Source: Zasmidium citrigriseum
Taxonomy: Eukaryota > Ascomycota > Dothideomycetes > Mycosphaerellales > Mycosphaerellaceae
Direction of reading: 5' to 3'
DNA length: 64,000 bases
Assembly (NCBI GenBank): GCA_002786025.1
Contig: NHNW01000023.1
Coordinates: forward strand, 62,001 to 126,000
Within the stretch, counting starts at the first letter, position 1; every line of letters begins with the position of its first letter. Of this stretch, positions 53,579-64,000 are shown in pieces. A program made the position numbers and the translations under genes. The notes below the pieces were generated by a model, which worked only from the letters and a program-made list of their open reading frames with translations, searched no databases and was not told the DNA's origin.

Positions 53579-56500
53579 ATGTCCTCCCACAACCCCTCGC
53601 GCGATTATACCACTCCGAGCCGACGAGACTCGCAGCGCCGCCATCACCACTCGTCCGCCCGCCACTCCTCGGGCTCCCGCCGACGACACTCCTCCACCGA
53701 CCCGGCCGACGGCTACAGTGCCTCGGATTCGCATCACCACCGCCAGCGCCGAGACAGCAGCGCGCGCCGTCAGCGAGACGACTACAGAGACCTCCACAGC
53801 CACACCAATCGCCGCCGGCGGAGCTCTGCCCAACGCCCTGGCTCGGGCCACGCCAGGGCTGAGATCATCTCAGAGAAGGCCAGGTCGCCGTATGCAGACA
53901 GCCCAGAGGTGCGCGTGAATCAAATTCCCATTGGCGACTATCCGTCGAGCAACATGCCCTCTCCCTGGACCCCGCAAAACCAGGACAGAGATCCAATGCT
54001 CGAAACGCCCGGCAGAAGCGGCTCGCTGCACAGAAAGAAGAGTCTTGTGCGGCCTGAGAGAAGACGCAACAATCCGGACGAGCCGGACTACTACTACCGC
54101 CAACATGCGCAGAACATGAATGTTATGCCCTCTTCAACGGGACGGGATCCACAGCTCGAAGAAGATATTGCAACACTGAGCTCTGATGAAATCAAGCCCA
54201 ATGCTCTGGAGGATGCGCCCTTGCAAGAAAAGGCTGGCGTCTCCAGAGGCAAGAGCACTAGGGGTAGCAAGAGGCATCCCAACAAGCTCACACGCAATCC
54301 CACCAAGAAAGAGCGGAATGATGAAGAAAAAGAGCGCAGGCGCCAAAAGATTCAAGAGGCGAGTGGCACACCCTCGCTATGGGGCACCTACTGCCATGTC
54401 ATTACTTTCTGGTGTCCCAATGTGGTGTTGAAATGCTTTGGATTCAAGAATAAGGAGCAACAGCGCGCATGGCGTGAGAAGATGGGCTTGATTTCCATCA
54501 TCTTGCTCATCATGCTTTTCGTCGGATTCTTGACTTTCGGCTTTACGCAGACCGTTTGTCCAGAGGGCGGACCTCTGCGACTTCGCATCAACAAAGTCGG
54601 AGATGGTTATATGATCTTCCACGGCAAGGCTTACGACCTCACCCGCTCTCAGCATCCGCTTGCACGAGGCGTCCCTGAAGGCAGCAACGTTCTTTGGGAC
54701 GCAGACCCACCTGGCAAAGGCATGGACGGCAGCTTCTTGTTCCAGAATGTGAACGGCGCTTGCAAAGGAATGATCACCGCAGCTGAAGGCTCCGACGTCC
54801 CTACAGACAACGACGGCAACTTGGCCTGGTACTTCCCTTGCAACATGTTCAAGCAGGATGGTACGACCAAGGCAAACTACACGATGCCTTACTACCTTGG
54901 TTACAGCTGCCATACTAGCCGCATGGCTCGCAATGATTTCTACGGGCTCAAATCGTCAGGCGACGTCTTCTTCACTTGGGATGATGTCAGGAATTCATCA
55001 AGAAATCTGATGGTCTACTCGGGTGATGTTCTGGATCTCAACCTCCTCACATGGTTCAATACGTCGCAGGTGGCGTACCCTAATAAGTTCGATGACATTC
55101 GCCAAAACCCGGCCGTCAAAGGCAAGGACGTGACTCTGGCCTTTTCTTCAGGAGAGAACAAGCAAATTGCACAGTGCTTGCAGGAAATCATCAAAGTTGG
55201 CTCCATCGACACTGAGACCATTGGCTGCATTGCTTCCAAGGTCGTGCTCTATGTTTCGCTCATCTTCATTCTCGGCATTGTGGTGATCAAGTTCATACTT
55301 GCTCTCGCCTTTCAATGGTTCCTCTGCCGCAAGTACTCGGCAGCCAAGACCAGCATGACCAGCGACAAGAAGAAGCGTCAACAGCAGATCGAAGACTGGA
55401 CCGAGGACATCTACCGTCCACCGCCAAAGATCACGGATCCAGCTTCAGTGAGCGGCAGTGATCGTACGAGCAAACGCGGCAGTTTCCTGCCTACCACCTC
55501 ACGATTCACCAGTCCTTATGCGATTGAGCGCAGCCTGAACAGGAAGAGCACCGCCCCCATGACCATGGTTTCTCAGCACTCATCTTCTCGACTGACTCCC
55601 GGCGCCATGTACGGTCAGCTTAACAGATCTGAAAGTGCGTTGGCGTACAATGATCCCAACAACGAAAGCCGCGCCAGCTTGATGGAATCGCACAACTTTT
55701 CTGGAACCAACACTCGATACAGCAGCGTCATGCACCCTGAGACAGATGTCAGCGGACCTCAGGGCTTCATCCACGAAGCTGTCGTGCCTCAGCCGCCTCC
55801 CGAGTGGCAGCCATTCGGGTTCCCTCTGGCACATACTATCTGCTTGGTCACTGCCTACTCCGAAGGTCCTGACGGCATTCGCACAACCCTTGACTCCATC
55901 GCCATGACCGACTACCCCAACAGCCACAAGCTCATCTACGTCGTCTGTGACGGTCTCATTCAAGGAAAAGGAGAGAAGATGTCGACACCAGATGCCTGTG
56001 TTAGCATGATGAAAGATTTTGCCGTGCTACCTGATGAGGTCCAACCATTCTCGTACGTGGCTGTTGCCAGCGGAAGCAAGCGACACAACATGGCCAAGGT
56101 CTACTGCGGCTTCTACGACTACGGCCCAGACAGTATTATTCCCGTGGAGAAGCAACAGCGTGTACCAATCGTCTGCGTCGTCAAGTGCGGAACACCTGCA
56201 GAAGCGGAAGCCTCGAAGCCCGGTAACAGAGGAAAGCGCGACTCGCAGATCATCCTCATGTCTTTCTTGCAAAAGGTCATGTTTGATGAACGTATGACCG
56301 AACTGGAGTACGAAATGTTCAACGGCATCTGGAAACTTACCGGGATCTCACCCGACTTTTACGAGATAGTACTCATGGTCGACGCTGATACCAAAGTCTT
56401 CCCAGATTCGCTCACCCACATGGTTTCTGCCATGGTCAAGGATCCCGAGATCATGGGTCTTTGCGGTGAAACCAAGATTGCCAACAAGAGAGAGTCTTGG

Positions 56501-57538
56501 GTGTCGATGATCCAAGTCTTTGAGTACTTCATTTCACATCACCAAGCCAAGTCTTTCGAGAGTGTCTTTGGTGGTGTGACTTGCTTGCCAGGTTGTTTCT
56601 GCATGTACCGCATCAAGGCGCCCAAGGGTGGTCAGAACTACTGGGTACCGATCTTGGCCAACCCCGACATTGTCGAACATTATTCTGAGAACGTTGTCGA
56701 TACGCTGCACAAGAAGAACTTGCTTCTGCTTGGTGAGGATCGATACCTGTCGACTCTGATGTTGAAGACATTCCCCAAGAGAAAGCAGATGTTCATCCCT
56801 CAAGCTGTGTGCAAGACGACGGTACCGGCCTCGTTCAAGGTTCTGCTGTCTCAGCGACGACGATGGATCAACTCGACAGTGCACAATCTTATGGAACTGG
56901 TCCTGGTCCGGGACCTTTGCGGTACATTCTGCTTTAGTATGCAGTTCGTTGTCTTCATCGAGCTGGTTGGTACACTGGTTCTCCCAGCTGCCATTGCTTT
57001 CACGATTTACGTTGGTACGTATCGCCGTTGCACGACTTCTCATACTGCTTGCTAACATTTTGTTCCAGTCGCCCTCGGCATCAAAGCCGCCATCACGCAT
57101 ACCACGGCACCCACGATTCCCCTTGTCTTGCTTGCACTTATCCTGGGTCTTCCCGGAGTTCTGATCATCATCACAGCCCACCGCGTTAGTTACGTCCTTT
57201 GGATGTTCGTCTACCTCCTGTCCTTACCAATTTGGAACTTCATCCTCCCGACATACGCCTACTGGCACTTCGACGACTTCTCCTGGGGTGACACTCGACA
57301 AGCTGCGGGCGAAAAGAAGGGCGCCGACAAGGCTGGCCACGGCGGCGACGGAGAATTCGACTCAAGCAAGATTACGATGAAACGTTGGCACGACTTTGAA
57401 CAGGAGCGACGACTCCGCGGTCCACAGTGGGGAAACAGTACCACGACATACGGGGCAGGCAGCTATGGCTCGCCCAGTCACCCGAGCAGCGTCCACTACA
57501 TGGGACACGAAAGGAAGCCGAGCAGTCTGATGCTCTAA
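53579..57538 (+). CDS. Chitin synthase, class IV type (Chs3-like)
   Basis: Two exons (53579-57014 and 57069-57538, 54-bp intron) give 1301 residues. A 250-residue basic, His/Ser/Arg-rich N-terminal tail precedes two membrane helices (about 305-325), then a lumenal domain with a cytochrome b5-like part ([18 protein letters not shown]) and another helix (about 560). The catalytic domain carries [10 protein letters not shown] (D935, D937), [15 protein letters not shown], and the product-site motif QRRRW (1092-1096). C-terminal helices follow ([22 protein letters not shown]). The enzyme makes chitin from UDP-GlcNAc at the plasma membrane. Domain order matches class IV/Chs3 synthases. It lies divergent to a Chs4-like activator. 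Confidence 0.95.
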
Positions 57539-58291
57539 AAAACCAAAATTGGAGGATGACGAAGATTGTTGATGTTTCAGTCACCACTTAAAAAGAACTA
57601 CAGACCAAAGAGACCTGTGTAGATATGGGACCAACGGCGGACGAAGGGGAAAATCTATGGTGTTTTGTGCTTTATCGCATGGGAATCGGGGCGAGCAATC
57701 GACAGGATCTTTTCTTTGACAAAATGGGGCGCTCTCTTCAATCAGTCTTGCTAGGGGAACTAGTGGTTAGATGCTAGGCATTGCGCGTCTTCTGTTGCGA
57801 TGTAGTGGCTAATGATAATTCTTACCATCAACTGAACCCTGACATGGATGGATTTCACATGGCCTGAGACGTATTGATGTTGACGATGATACCCGGTTGC
57901 TATGGAGTGCCGTTCCTGCGTTGGCGTCCTTGTCGACCGACCTTTCTGACTCTCGATTCCGGATTCCGATCGATCTGTCTACCCCACTTTTGAGGGAAGG
58001 ATCTCAATGGCTGGGGTTGACTTCACCTCTTCATCACCACCGTCTTTCTTACTCTGCTCTCAATCGACAACTTGTACTGCCTGAGCTGGATGACAAGATC
58101 TAGTGATTCATCGAAAGGACACTGAAAAGCAGGCCGCCTCGAAGCAAGCCGAAATTGAGCCTGGTCAACATCAAGGCCTTTCTTCCCAGCCACCAACGCC
58201 AACCGGAAGCTGTGCCGCTCTCACAACATATACAGCAAACAAGGCCATCCACACCCTAAGTCAAACCAAAAAGCACAATCAACAAAGCGAA
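57539..58291. other. Intergenic region, 750 bp
   Basis: Chitin synthase 3' region and DPP5 promoter. The DPP5 frame is open for 63 codons upstream of the chosen ATG, but those residues lack conservation features. Confidence 0.45.
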
Positions 58292-60692
58292 ATGGTCCAC
58301 CGCGCAATGCACTTTACGCCCGAAGTTCTCCTGTCGGCACCTCGCCGCTCGGCCGGCGTGCCGAACTCTCTCGGCACTCAAGCCCTCTACACGACCTCGA
58401 CTTACAGCTTCGAAAGCCATTCCAAGACGACTGAGCTGAGATTGCTGCACGTCGATACAGGAGACGCAGGAATCCTGGCCAAAGACGAGGATGTCTCCGA
58501 TCTGAACTGGCTGGATGGGGATGAGTATTGCTGCTTGAAGGATGGGAACGAGTTGTGTGTGGGCAATGTGAAAACGGGAAAGTGGCATCTCGCTGGGAGT
58601 TTTGGTGCTCCGGCGGGGAATTTGAAGGTTAAGAAGTTGAGGGAGGGGGAATGGGTTGTCGTAGTGAGTATGTCCACGGATCCCTCGACCGGGGAGGTTT
58701 ATGATCCGGAGAAAGCGAAGAAGACGAGAGCCAGTGGACGATTGTATAAAGAATTGTTTGTCAGGCACTGGGATTCTTGGGTTGGGGAGGAGAGGAATTC
58801 GCTCTGGTATGGGGTTATGAAGAAAGACAACCATGGGAAGTTGGAAGTCAAAGAATGGATGAACGCTCTCAAAGGACGAGGACTCGAATGTCCGATTCAA
58901 CCCTTCGGTGGCACGGATTGCTTTGACCTCTGCGTTGATGGGGAAGGAGGCAAAGGAGGCAGGATTGTCTTCGTGGCCAAGGACCCTGTGGTGAATCCGG
59001 CGTTGAACACGACGTGTAATACTTATGTTCTGGAGCTGGAGGATTGGGAGCAGGAACCTATCGTCATGTACGCGGTTGATGTGCCAGGGTATAAGGGCGC
59101 GGCGACGTGTCCTTGTTTCAGTCCCGATGGGCAGCAGATGGCGTTTTTGAAGATGAAGACGAATGGGTATGAGGCGGATCGGAATGATATTTTTGTGTTG
59201 AGGATGGGACTTGCGAGGACGATGGGCGCGGAGAAACCTGTTGCTGCAAAGATGGTGGGTGATGGGAGGGATTTCGCGAGGAGTCCGAGTGCGGTTTGTT
59301 TTGCGGATGATGGCGAGTCGCTTCTCCTCATCGCCGAAGACATCGGCACATCGAAATTATTCTCGCTGAAGAATACCGGCACAAACTGGATCGTTCGACC
59401 TTTGACCTACAACGGCTCGATCTCCGATATGCACCCTCTCCCCGGCGGCAAAATCTTCGTCTCAGGAAGTTCCCTCATCGACAACTCCTTCTACGCCATC
59501 GTGGACCCCCTCATACCGGACAGCAGGAACGTTCCCTTGACAACCTGGACAAACTCCCTCTCCTCGCAGGGAACAAAATTCGGCCTCAAAACAAGCCAAG
59601 TCTCCTCGATATGGACCCCCGCCTCCAACCCAGACGTGACAAAAGGAGTCCACTCCCTCGTCGTCCGTCCCTCGACCTTCGACCCTAAGAAGAAATATCC
59701 TGTGGCGTATCTGATTCATGGCGGTCCGCAGGGTGCTTGGAACGATGCGTGGAGCACGAGGTGGAATCCGGCGGTTTTCGCGGAACAAGGATATATCGTG
59801 GTAGCACCCAATCCTACTGGGAGTACGGGGTATGGACAGGCGTTCACAGATGCCATCAGATTTAATTGGGGTGGGGATCCGTATAACGACATAGTCAATG
59901 TCTTCGAGTATGTTGGAGAGCATATGCCGGAGGCGGATAATGAGAGGGCTGTGGCGTTGGGGGCGAGTTATGGAGGGTATATGATGAATTGGTAAGATCA
60001 AAGAGACTTCCAAGCCTGACGAGTGGACAAGGCTGACAAGTCCCACAGGATCCAAGGCCACGACCTCGGCCGGCACCTCAAAGCCATCGTCTGCCACGAC
60101 GGCATAACCTCCTTCGCAGGCGCCATGTTCTCCACCGAAGAACTCTACTTCCCCTTCCACGACCGTGCGTACATACCCCTCTCCCCCTCCCAACCACACT
60201 AACCCATTTCTCCCATCTAGTCGGCGGAACCCCCTGGTACCACCCCTCCTTCCACTCCCCAGACCCCACCCAAAAACCTCCCCATCCCTTCCCCTCCACC
60301 ACCCTAACCTCCTGGCAAAAATGGGACCCCTCCGCCCACTTCTCCCAATGGTCGACGCCCCAACTCGTAATCCACTCCTCAAAAGACTACCGCTTGCCGA
60401 TCGCAGAGGGTCTGGCGGCGTTTAATGTCTTGCAAGCACGGGGTGTGGAGAGTCAGTTTTTGACGTTTCCGGATGAGAATCATTGGGTTTTGAAGCCGGA
60501 GAATAGTTTGCTTTGGCATAAGGTGAGTTGTATACTTTTTTTTGGTGGGATGGGGAGGGTAGTGGCTAATGTGTCTTGTAGGTTGTCCTGAACTGGATCA
60601 ATAAGTTTGTTGGTCTGCCGGCGTTTTCGAACGATGTGGATGATGAGGAGTTGTATGGTGGCGTTGAGGAGGAGGATGAGAAGAAGAAGTGA
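58292..60692 (+). CDS. Dipeptidyl-peptidase 5-like serine peptidase (S9C family)
   Basis: Four exons (58292-59991, 60049-60164, 60221-60522, 60582-60692) give 742 residues. An N-terminal beta-propeller (about 15-480) leads to an alpha/beta-hydrolase domain. The oxyanion region is YLIHGGPQGAWNDAW, the nucleophile is S559 in LGASYGGYM, the acid is D661 in SSKDYRLP, and the histidine is H693 in DENHWVLKP. The enzyme releases dipeptides or acts as an oligopeptidase. It lacks the signal peptide of the secreted Aspergillus DPP5, so it is probably intracellular. The tail is Glu/Lys-rich. The start at 58292 gives a family-like N terminus (MHFTPEVLLSAPRRSAGVPN); an in-frame upstream ATG at 58103 would add 63 residues. 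Composition alternates in blocks. Confidence 0.92.
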
Positions 60693-60798
60693 AACTCAGA
60701 GACTGCGGACAAGGAATGATGAGAATGACTATGCCTCCGGCTGGTACGTATACGCTCAGATTGTATCAATGCTTAATGTCTTTGAGGGAACTCTCGCT

Positions 60799-62091
60799 TC
60801 ATATCCTCCCGCCCTTCGCATGAAACCGCTCACCCGTGCTAGGAACCGGCTTCTCCGCTCTGATCACCCACAGAAACAGATCCTCTAAAGGTAGCAAGAC
60901 ATAGAACATCTTGTTCGACATGAATGCAATGCAGCAGTAGAAAAATGCCACCAACGCATCCAGCCAGTAGTGATTCGCCGTCGCAACGATCGTCAGGAGT
61001 ATCATGCCCGGATACAAAATCCCCAGCGAGACATACACGGCCTTCCAGAAGGCACTCTTCCGGGTCTCGAACTTCTCGAATTTCGATCGACCGATGCCGG
61101 AGTGGTAGATTAAGGTACACCCGATCACAAACGAGTAGCCGAAGTGCATACTCGGCATGGCCGCGAGAGCGTTGACGTATTTTCCAGCTTGCCAGAGCGA
61201 CACGGCGTCCTCCATATGCACGGTATCCAGGAACCCATACTCTTTTGGCAGCAACCGAGGTGGCATTACCGGAAAGAAGATGAACGTAACAAACGCCATG
61301 AAGTTCGTCAAAGTCATGGTCCGCCGCACTGTGGCAAAGGTCGCATGTGACGGCGCTGTGTGATAGTACCAGACGATGAAAGCCATGGAACCAGGAATGT
61401 GGATCAGAGAGTAGAACCTGTCGAGGAAAGTCAGAAGATCCTGGTGTCCGTTCATGAACCACTGCTGGACGTCGACCTCCCGGGCCGAGAAGAGGAAGCT
61501 AAGCCAGCTGAGATGTTCGAATTCGAGGATGCTCAATGCATGGTTCTCTGCCGCCTTCCAGATCCCAATGCCCGAGAAGATCTTGTTTGAGAGGACCGTG
61601 GTCATGCGGTAGAAGAGGTAGTTCAGGATCCAGTAGAACATCTCGACCAGGAAGGGGAATTTCTGGAAGAGGCGGCTGTGCAGGTGATTGCGGAAGCGGG
61701 AAGTGTTCGGCGTATGGATCGTGCAGAGTCCACAGCATGATCGCGTCTTGTAGGTCTGCTTCTCTCGAGCATAGGTGGAATCATCGCTGTCGCTCTCAAA
61801 CTCGAAAGTCTGGTCGTCGGATTGCGGGCTGCGAGGGGCTTGATCGAGGATGGAGCGGTATTGGCCTTTCCTGTCGCCGAAGATGGAGAAGTTCCGACAC
61901 CGGGTGAGGAACATGCCGCCGAACAAGATCGTGACGAACATCTATGGCTGGTCAGTTGAATGCGCCTCGAGTGCCCTTTCTTGGATACCTACGACTGCCT
62001 CGCCCCAATTTGGCAACTTGATCTCTGGCTTCGCGGTCCATTCTGGATATGCCGCCAATACCGTCGCATTGACCTTCAAAGCGTCGGCCAT
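60799..62091 (-). CDS. PAP2-like integral membrane protein
   Basis: Two exons (62091-61993 and 61941-60799, 51-bp intron) give 413 residues. It has about seven hydrophobic helices and two conserved PAP2/inositol-phosphorylceramide-synthase-like motifs: AAMPSMHFGYSFVIG and ATANHYWLDALVAFF. The second contains the catalytic-type histidine with a following Asp. An acidic loop (DQTFEFESDSDDSTY, about 65-80) follows the first exon. The fungal PAP2_3 group includes phosphatases and phospho-head-group transferases acting on lipids; I cannot tell which applies. The protein ends in a short basic tail. The first exon supplies the start and the intron ends right before an internal ATG, so a naive model would miss 33 residues. 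Confidence 0.85.
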
Positions 62092-62842
62092 GACTGTCTA
62101 TCTCTTCTTAGCGGCGCAGCTCTTTCCCCGGATTTTCGCAGCAAGATGATCGGCGGAGGATTTTGTGGGGGCGGATGTGGAGTGAATGTTGGAGAAAGGC
62201 GAGCTCGCCGTGGCACGCAAACTTCCAGCCTTGGTGTTCAGGTGTCTAGCGGAGGGCGGAAGACATGTTCAGGCGTCACGATTGGATTGAGGGCGGGTGA
62301 TGAATTGTTGAAAGGTGGTGGGATCCGAGGAGTTGGGTGGCCAACGAGGAGCAAGAGCATAAGCAGCTCCACCACGACCACGAGCCCACCACACTTGTAC
62401 CTGCCGCTGAACCAGGATCTGAATGAAGTCGGACAAGTCGTCACTGCCTTCTGGTCAATATCGGCACTGTATTAAGGTTCGCGGATGTCGCTCCGGGCCT
62501 GGCGACACCCCTGCTGCTCGTGTGCACTCTTGCCGTTGCTGGGGAAGCGGCGATGATGGATACGAAGGAGCGACTGTCGAGAAAAATCCAAGATCACCTT
62601 ATACGCTTCATCGGAGTTGTAAACAACGCTGAAACGGCCTCGTCAACCCGACTGTCTCATCCCTGTTTGACGTCTCGGTTGTATCAAAGGGACACACGCA
62701 ATCCAGCAACAACCTGGTACTTGGCATCTGACGACACTTCTTCAGGGATTCACACGATTCCTAGTCCGGTCGATCTCGGATACGACGATCAAGCCATTAG
62801 TGCTGATGATATTCACGATGGACTTGCAGCTAATACTACTCG
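62092..62842. other. Intergenic region, 750 bp
   Basis: Between the PAP2-like start and the glycosidase stop, both minus strand. Frames up to 171 codons overlap on the plus strand but show no family features. Expected promoter of the PAP2 gene and terminator of the glycosidase gene. Confidence 0.45.
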
Positions 62843-64000
62843 CTACCACCAATGTCCTGGACGCACTCGGCAGGGCCCTTTAGCGTTCACGGCCACACCC
62901 CTCGCTCCCTGAACAGAAGCCTCACATCTGATCTTCCCTCTCGAAGCCAAAGACCAACTAGCCTCGATCCATCCTCCTCCAGGTAGTGGCATACGCCCAC
63001 TGGCCTCTGTCAACCCGAGGCCCTTGATCACATCCCACACTGGATCCATGACCCACTCACACCTTCTCTTGTCACCCATCTCACGCCTCACTCCAAGAAC
63101 ATAATTCGAAAGCACATACGTCGGCGCACCACCCCAAGGATGACAGAGGCTGGAGAAGATTCCTATTCCTGGTGATCCATCAGGATACATGTACTCCCAG
63201 GAGCAGCCGGTGGAGTACTCCTTCTGATCTACCATGTATGGCCAGTATACATTGAGCAATTTCTTGATCACGGGGGTGACGACATCTGCTGAGACGTTGT
63301 GATTGGTATGTGCGAGGAACAGTGACTCCAGTAGAAAGCCTTGCACGTTGGGCGAGAGCTGAGTGGTGGCGGAGTTGCCGATGCGTGTGGAGTCTTTGTA
63401 GCCGGTGTTGAGGAAGAGGTTGGAAAGACTTTGGATCGCGCGGGTAGCCTGGGTGAGATTGGCGATTCCGGCCCGGATGGGAAAGGCGGCGGAGAGGAGG
63501 GAGTAGTTGGAAGAGTCGTCGAGAGCGAATTGGTAAGTTCCCAGGCTGTCTGACCAGAGCTTCTCGTTGATTGCCGCACTCATATTCTGGGCCAGGTTGC
63601 TCCAGTAGCTCGCGGCGGTAGACTCATGCATTGCCCTGGCGATTGGCACGAGCTCCTGCAAAGCGACCACAAAGAGCGCCGTCGGTGCTGTGGCATTCTG
63701 CGCCCCTTGAGCAGTGAACCACAACGTGCCATTCGGATCCGCCAGCAAGCCGGACACAGGATCCAGGAACCTCTCCACCAGAGTCTCCACAAGCGTTTTC
63801 AACGAACTCCAGTACTCTCGCATCAGGTCCAGATCCTCAGTCAACGCAAAATAATCACCAACAATCAACAGGAAGAAAATCTCATAATCGTTCTCTCCGT
63901 ACTGCGATGGATAGTACTCCGAGCGAAATTGAAACCCATCGCCCATGGCTTCTTGCATCGGCACTAGACCAGTTCCAGGCCCGGAAGTGAGCTGCCATTG
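62843..64000 (-). CDS. GH78-like (alpha-L-rhamnosidase-type) six-hairpin glycosidase, 5' part missing
   Basis: The frame is open to the window edge at 64000, so only the C-terminal 385 residues or so are present. They form an (alpha/alpha)6 barrel: GDGFQFRSEYYPSQYGENDYEI, REYWSSLKTLVETLVERFLD, GLLADPNGTLWF, FPIRAGIAN, then HPWGGAPTYVLSNYVLGV (given in part: CHPWGGAPTYVLSNYVLG), a mark of rhamnosidase-type barrels, and a C-terminal beta domain (MDPVWDVIKGLGLTEASG, GGGWIEASW). N-glycosylation-like sites (NGT, NAT, NMS, NYS, NLT) suggest secretion. The family removes L-rhamnose from plant polymers and glycosides. The start, signal peptide and remaining exons lie outside the window. Confidence 0.8.
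   Translation of the reverse strand, partial: QWQLTSGPGTGLVPMQEAMGDGFQFRSEYYPSQYGENDYEIFFLLIVGDYFALTEDLDLMREYWSSLKTLVETLVERFLDPVSGLLADPNGTLWFTAQGAQNATAPTALFVVALQELVPIARAMHESTAASYWSNLAQNMSAAINEKLWSDSLGTYQFALDDSSNYSLLSAAFPIRAGIANLTQATRAIQSLSNLFLNTGYKDSTRIGNSATTQLSPNVQGFLLESLFLAHTNHNVSADVVTPVIKKLLNVYWPYMVDQKEYSTGCSWEYMYPDGSPGIGIFSSLCHPWGGAPTYVLSNYVLGVRREMGDKRRCEWVMDPVWDVIKGLGLTEASGRMPLPGGGWIEASWSLASRGKIRCEASVQGARGVAVNAKGPCRVRPGHWW

Noticed and set aside
53360..53851. 163-codon minus-strand frame at the chitin synthase start
   Set aside because: Antisense to the His/Arg/Ser-rich N-terminal tail; Ala/Gly/Val-rich by complement only.
59462..60382. 306-codon minus-strand frame opposite the DPP5 gene
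   Set aside because: Antisense to the hydrolase domain and crossing two of its introns; low complexity Gly/Arg content.
1..64000. tRNA, rRNA or CRISPR arrays
   Set aside because: I saw no cloverleaf-like sequence with a T-loop box, no rRNA-like block and no regularly spaced repeats of CRISPR type; a tRNA scan would be needed to be certain.

Overview
The window is a piece of a filamentous ascomycete genome. Genes are short-intron (43-64 bp, one of 135 bp) with GT...AG splice sites and CTRAY-type branch points. The gene set is fungal: a class IV-type chitin synthase and its Sel1 activator, Zn2Cys6 regulator, GH71 alpha-1,3-glucanase, UstYa proteins. The first 6.1 kb is AT-rich DNA nearly emptied of CA and TG dinucleotides while CpG survives, the signature of repeat-induced point mutation (RIP). 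The style suggests Dothideomycetes (Mycosphaerella-like lineages), but that is an inference; no marker fixes the species.

Layout. 1-6140: RIP-degraded repeats with no usable gene, a 122-bp near-perfect palindrome at 2027-2148, and two diverged direct copies of a roughly 0.95 kb unit (about 3690-4650 and 5080-6015). 6458-9517: R3H-associated protein, a small unknown protein, a class II aldolase/adducin protein. 9781-15483: the most interesting block, a secreted four-repeat protein carrying an invariant DDTN(I/V)FCSK motif between dibasic sites (11391-12220), surrounded by three UstYa-type membrane proteins. This has the layout of a dikaritin/ustiloxin-type RiPP cluster. A related 63-bp element lies at each edge (9657-9719 and 15609-15671). 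15772-25673: amidase, GH71 glucanase, ALG7, SEH1, and an unknown membrane protein. 27026-36141: a cysteine-rich small secreted protein, a hemerythrin-like protein, a Rad51 paralogue, a Zn2Cys6 factor, a 3-hydroxyisobutyrate dehydrogenase-like protein, and cystathionine beta-synthase.

36595-48455: SnoaL-like protein, MFS transporter, M20/N-carbamoyl amidohydrolase whose stop overlaps that of a convergent P450, STK16-like kinase, O-methyltransferase, second amidase. 49046-57538: a Sel1-repeat chitin synthase activator divergent from its probable client, a Chs3-like chitin synthase. 58292-64000: dipeptidyl-peptidase 5, PAP2-like membrane protein and the 3' part of a GH78-like six-hairpin glycosidase cut by the window edge.

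Spliced models were built by eye: each multi-exon model joins in frame, and splice sites were chosen to restore family motifs. Two introns (R3H gene and Sel1 gene) are multiples of three without stops and so hide inside open frames. Many accessory genes, but not the conserved housekeeping ones, alternate abruptly between C-rich and G-rich coding blocks, a pattern the annotation does not explain.
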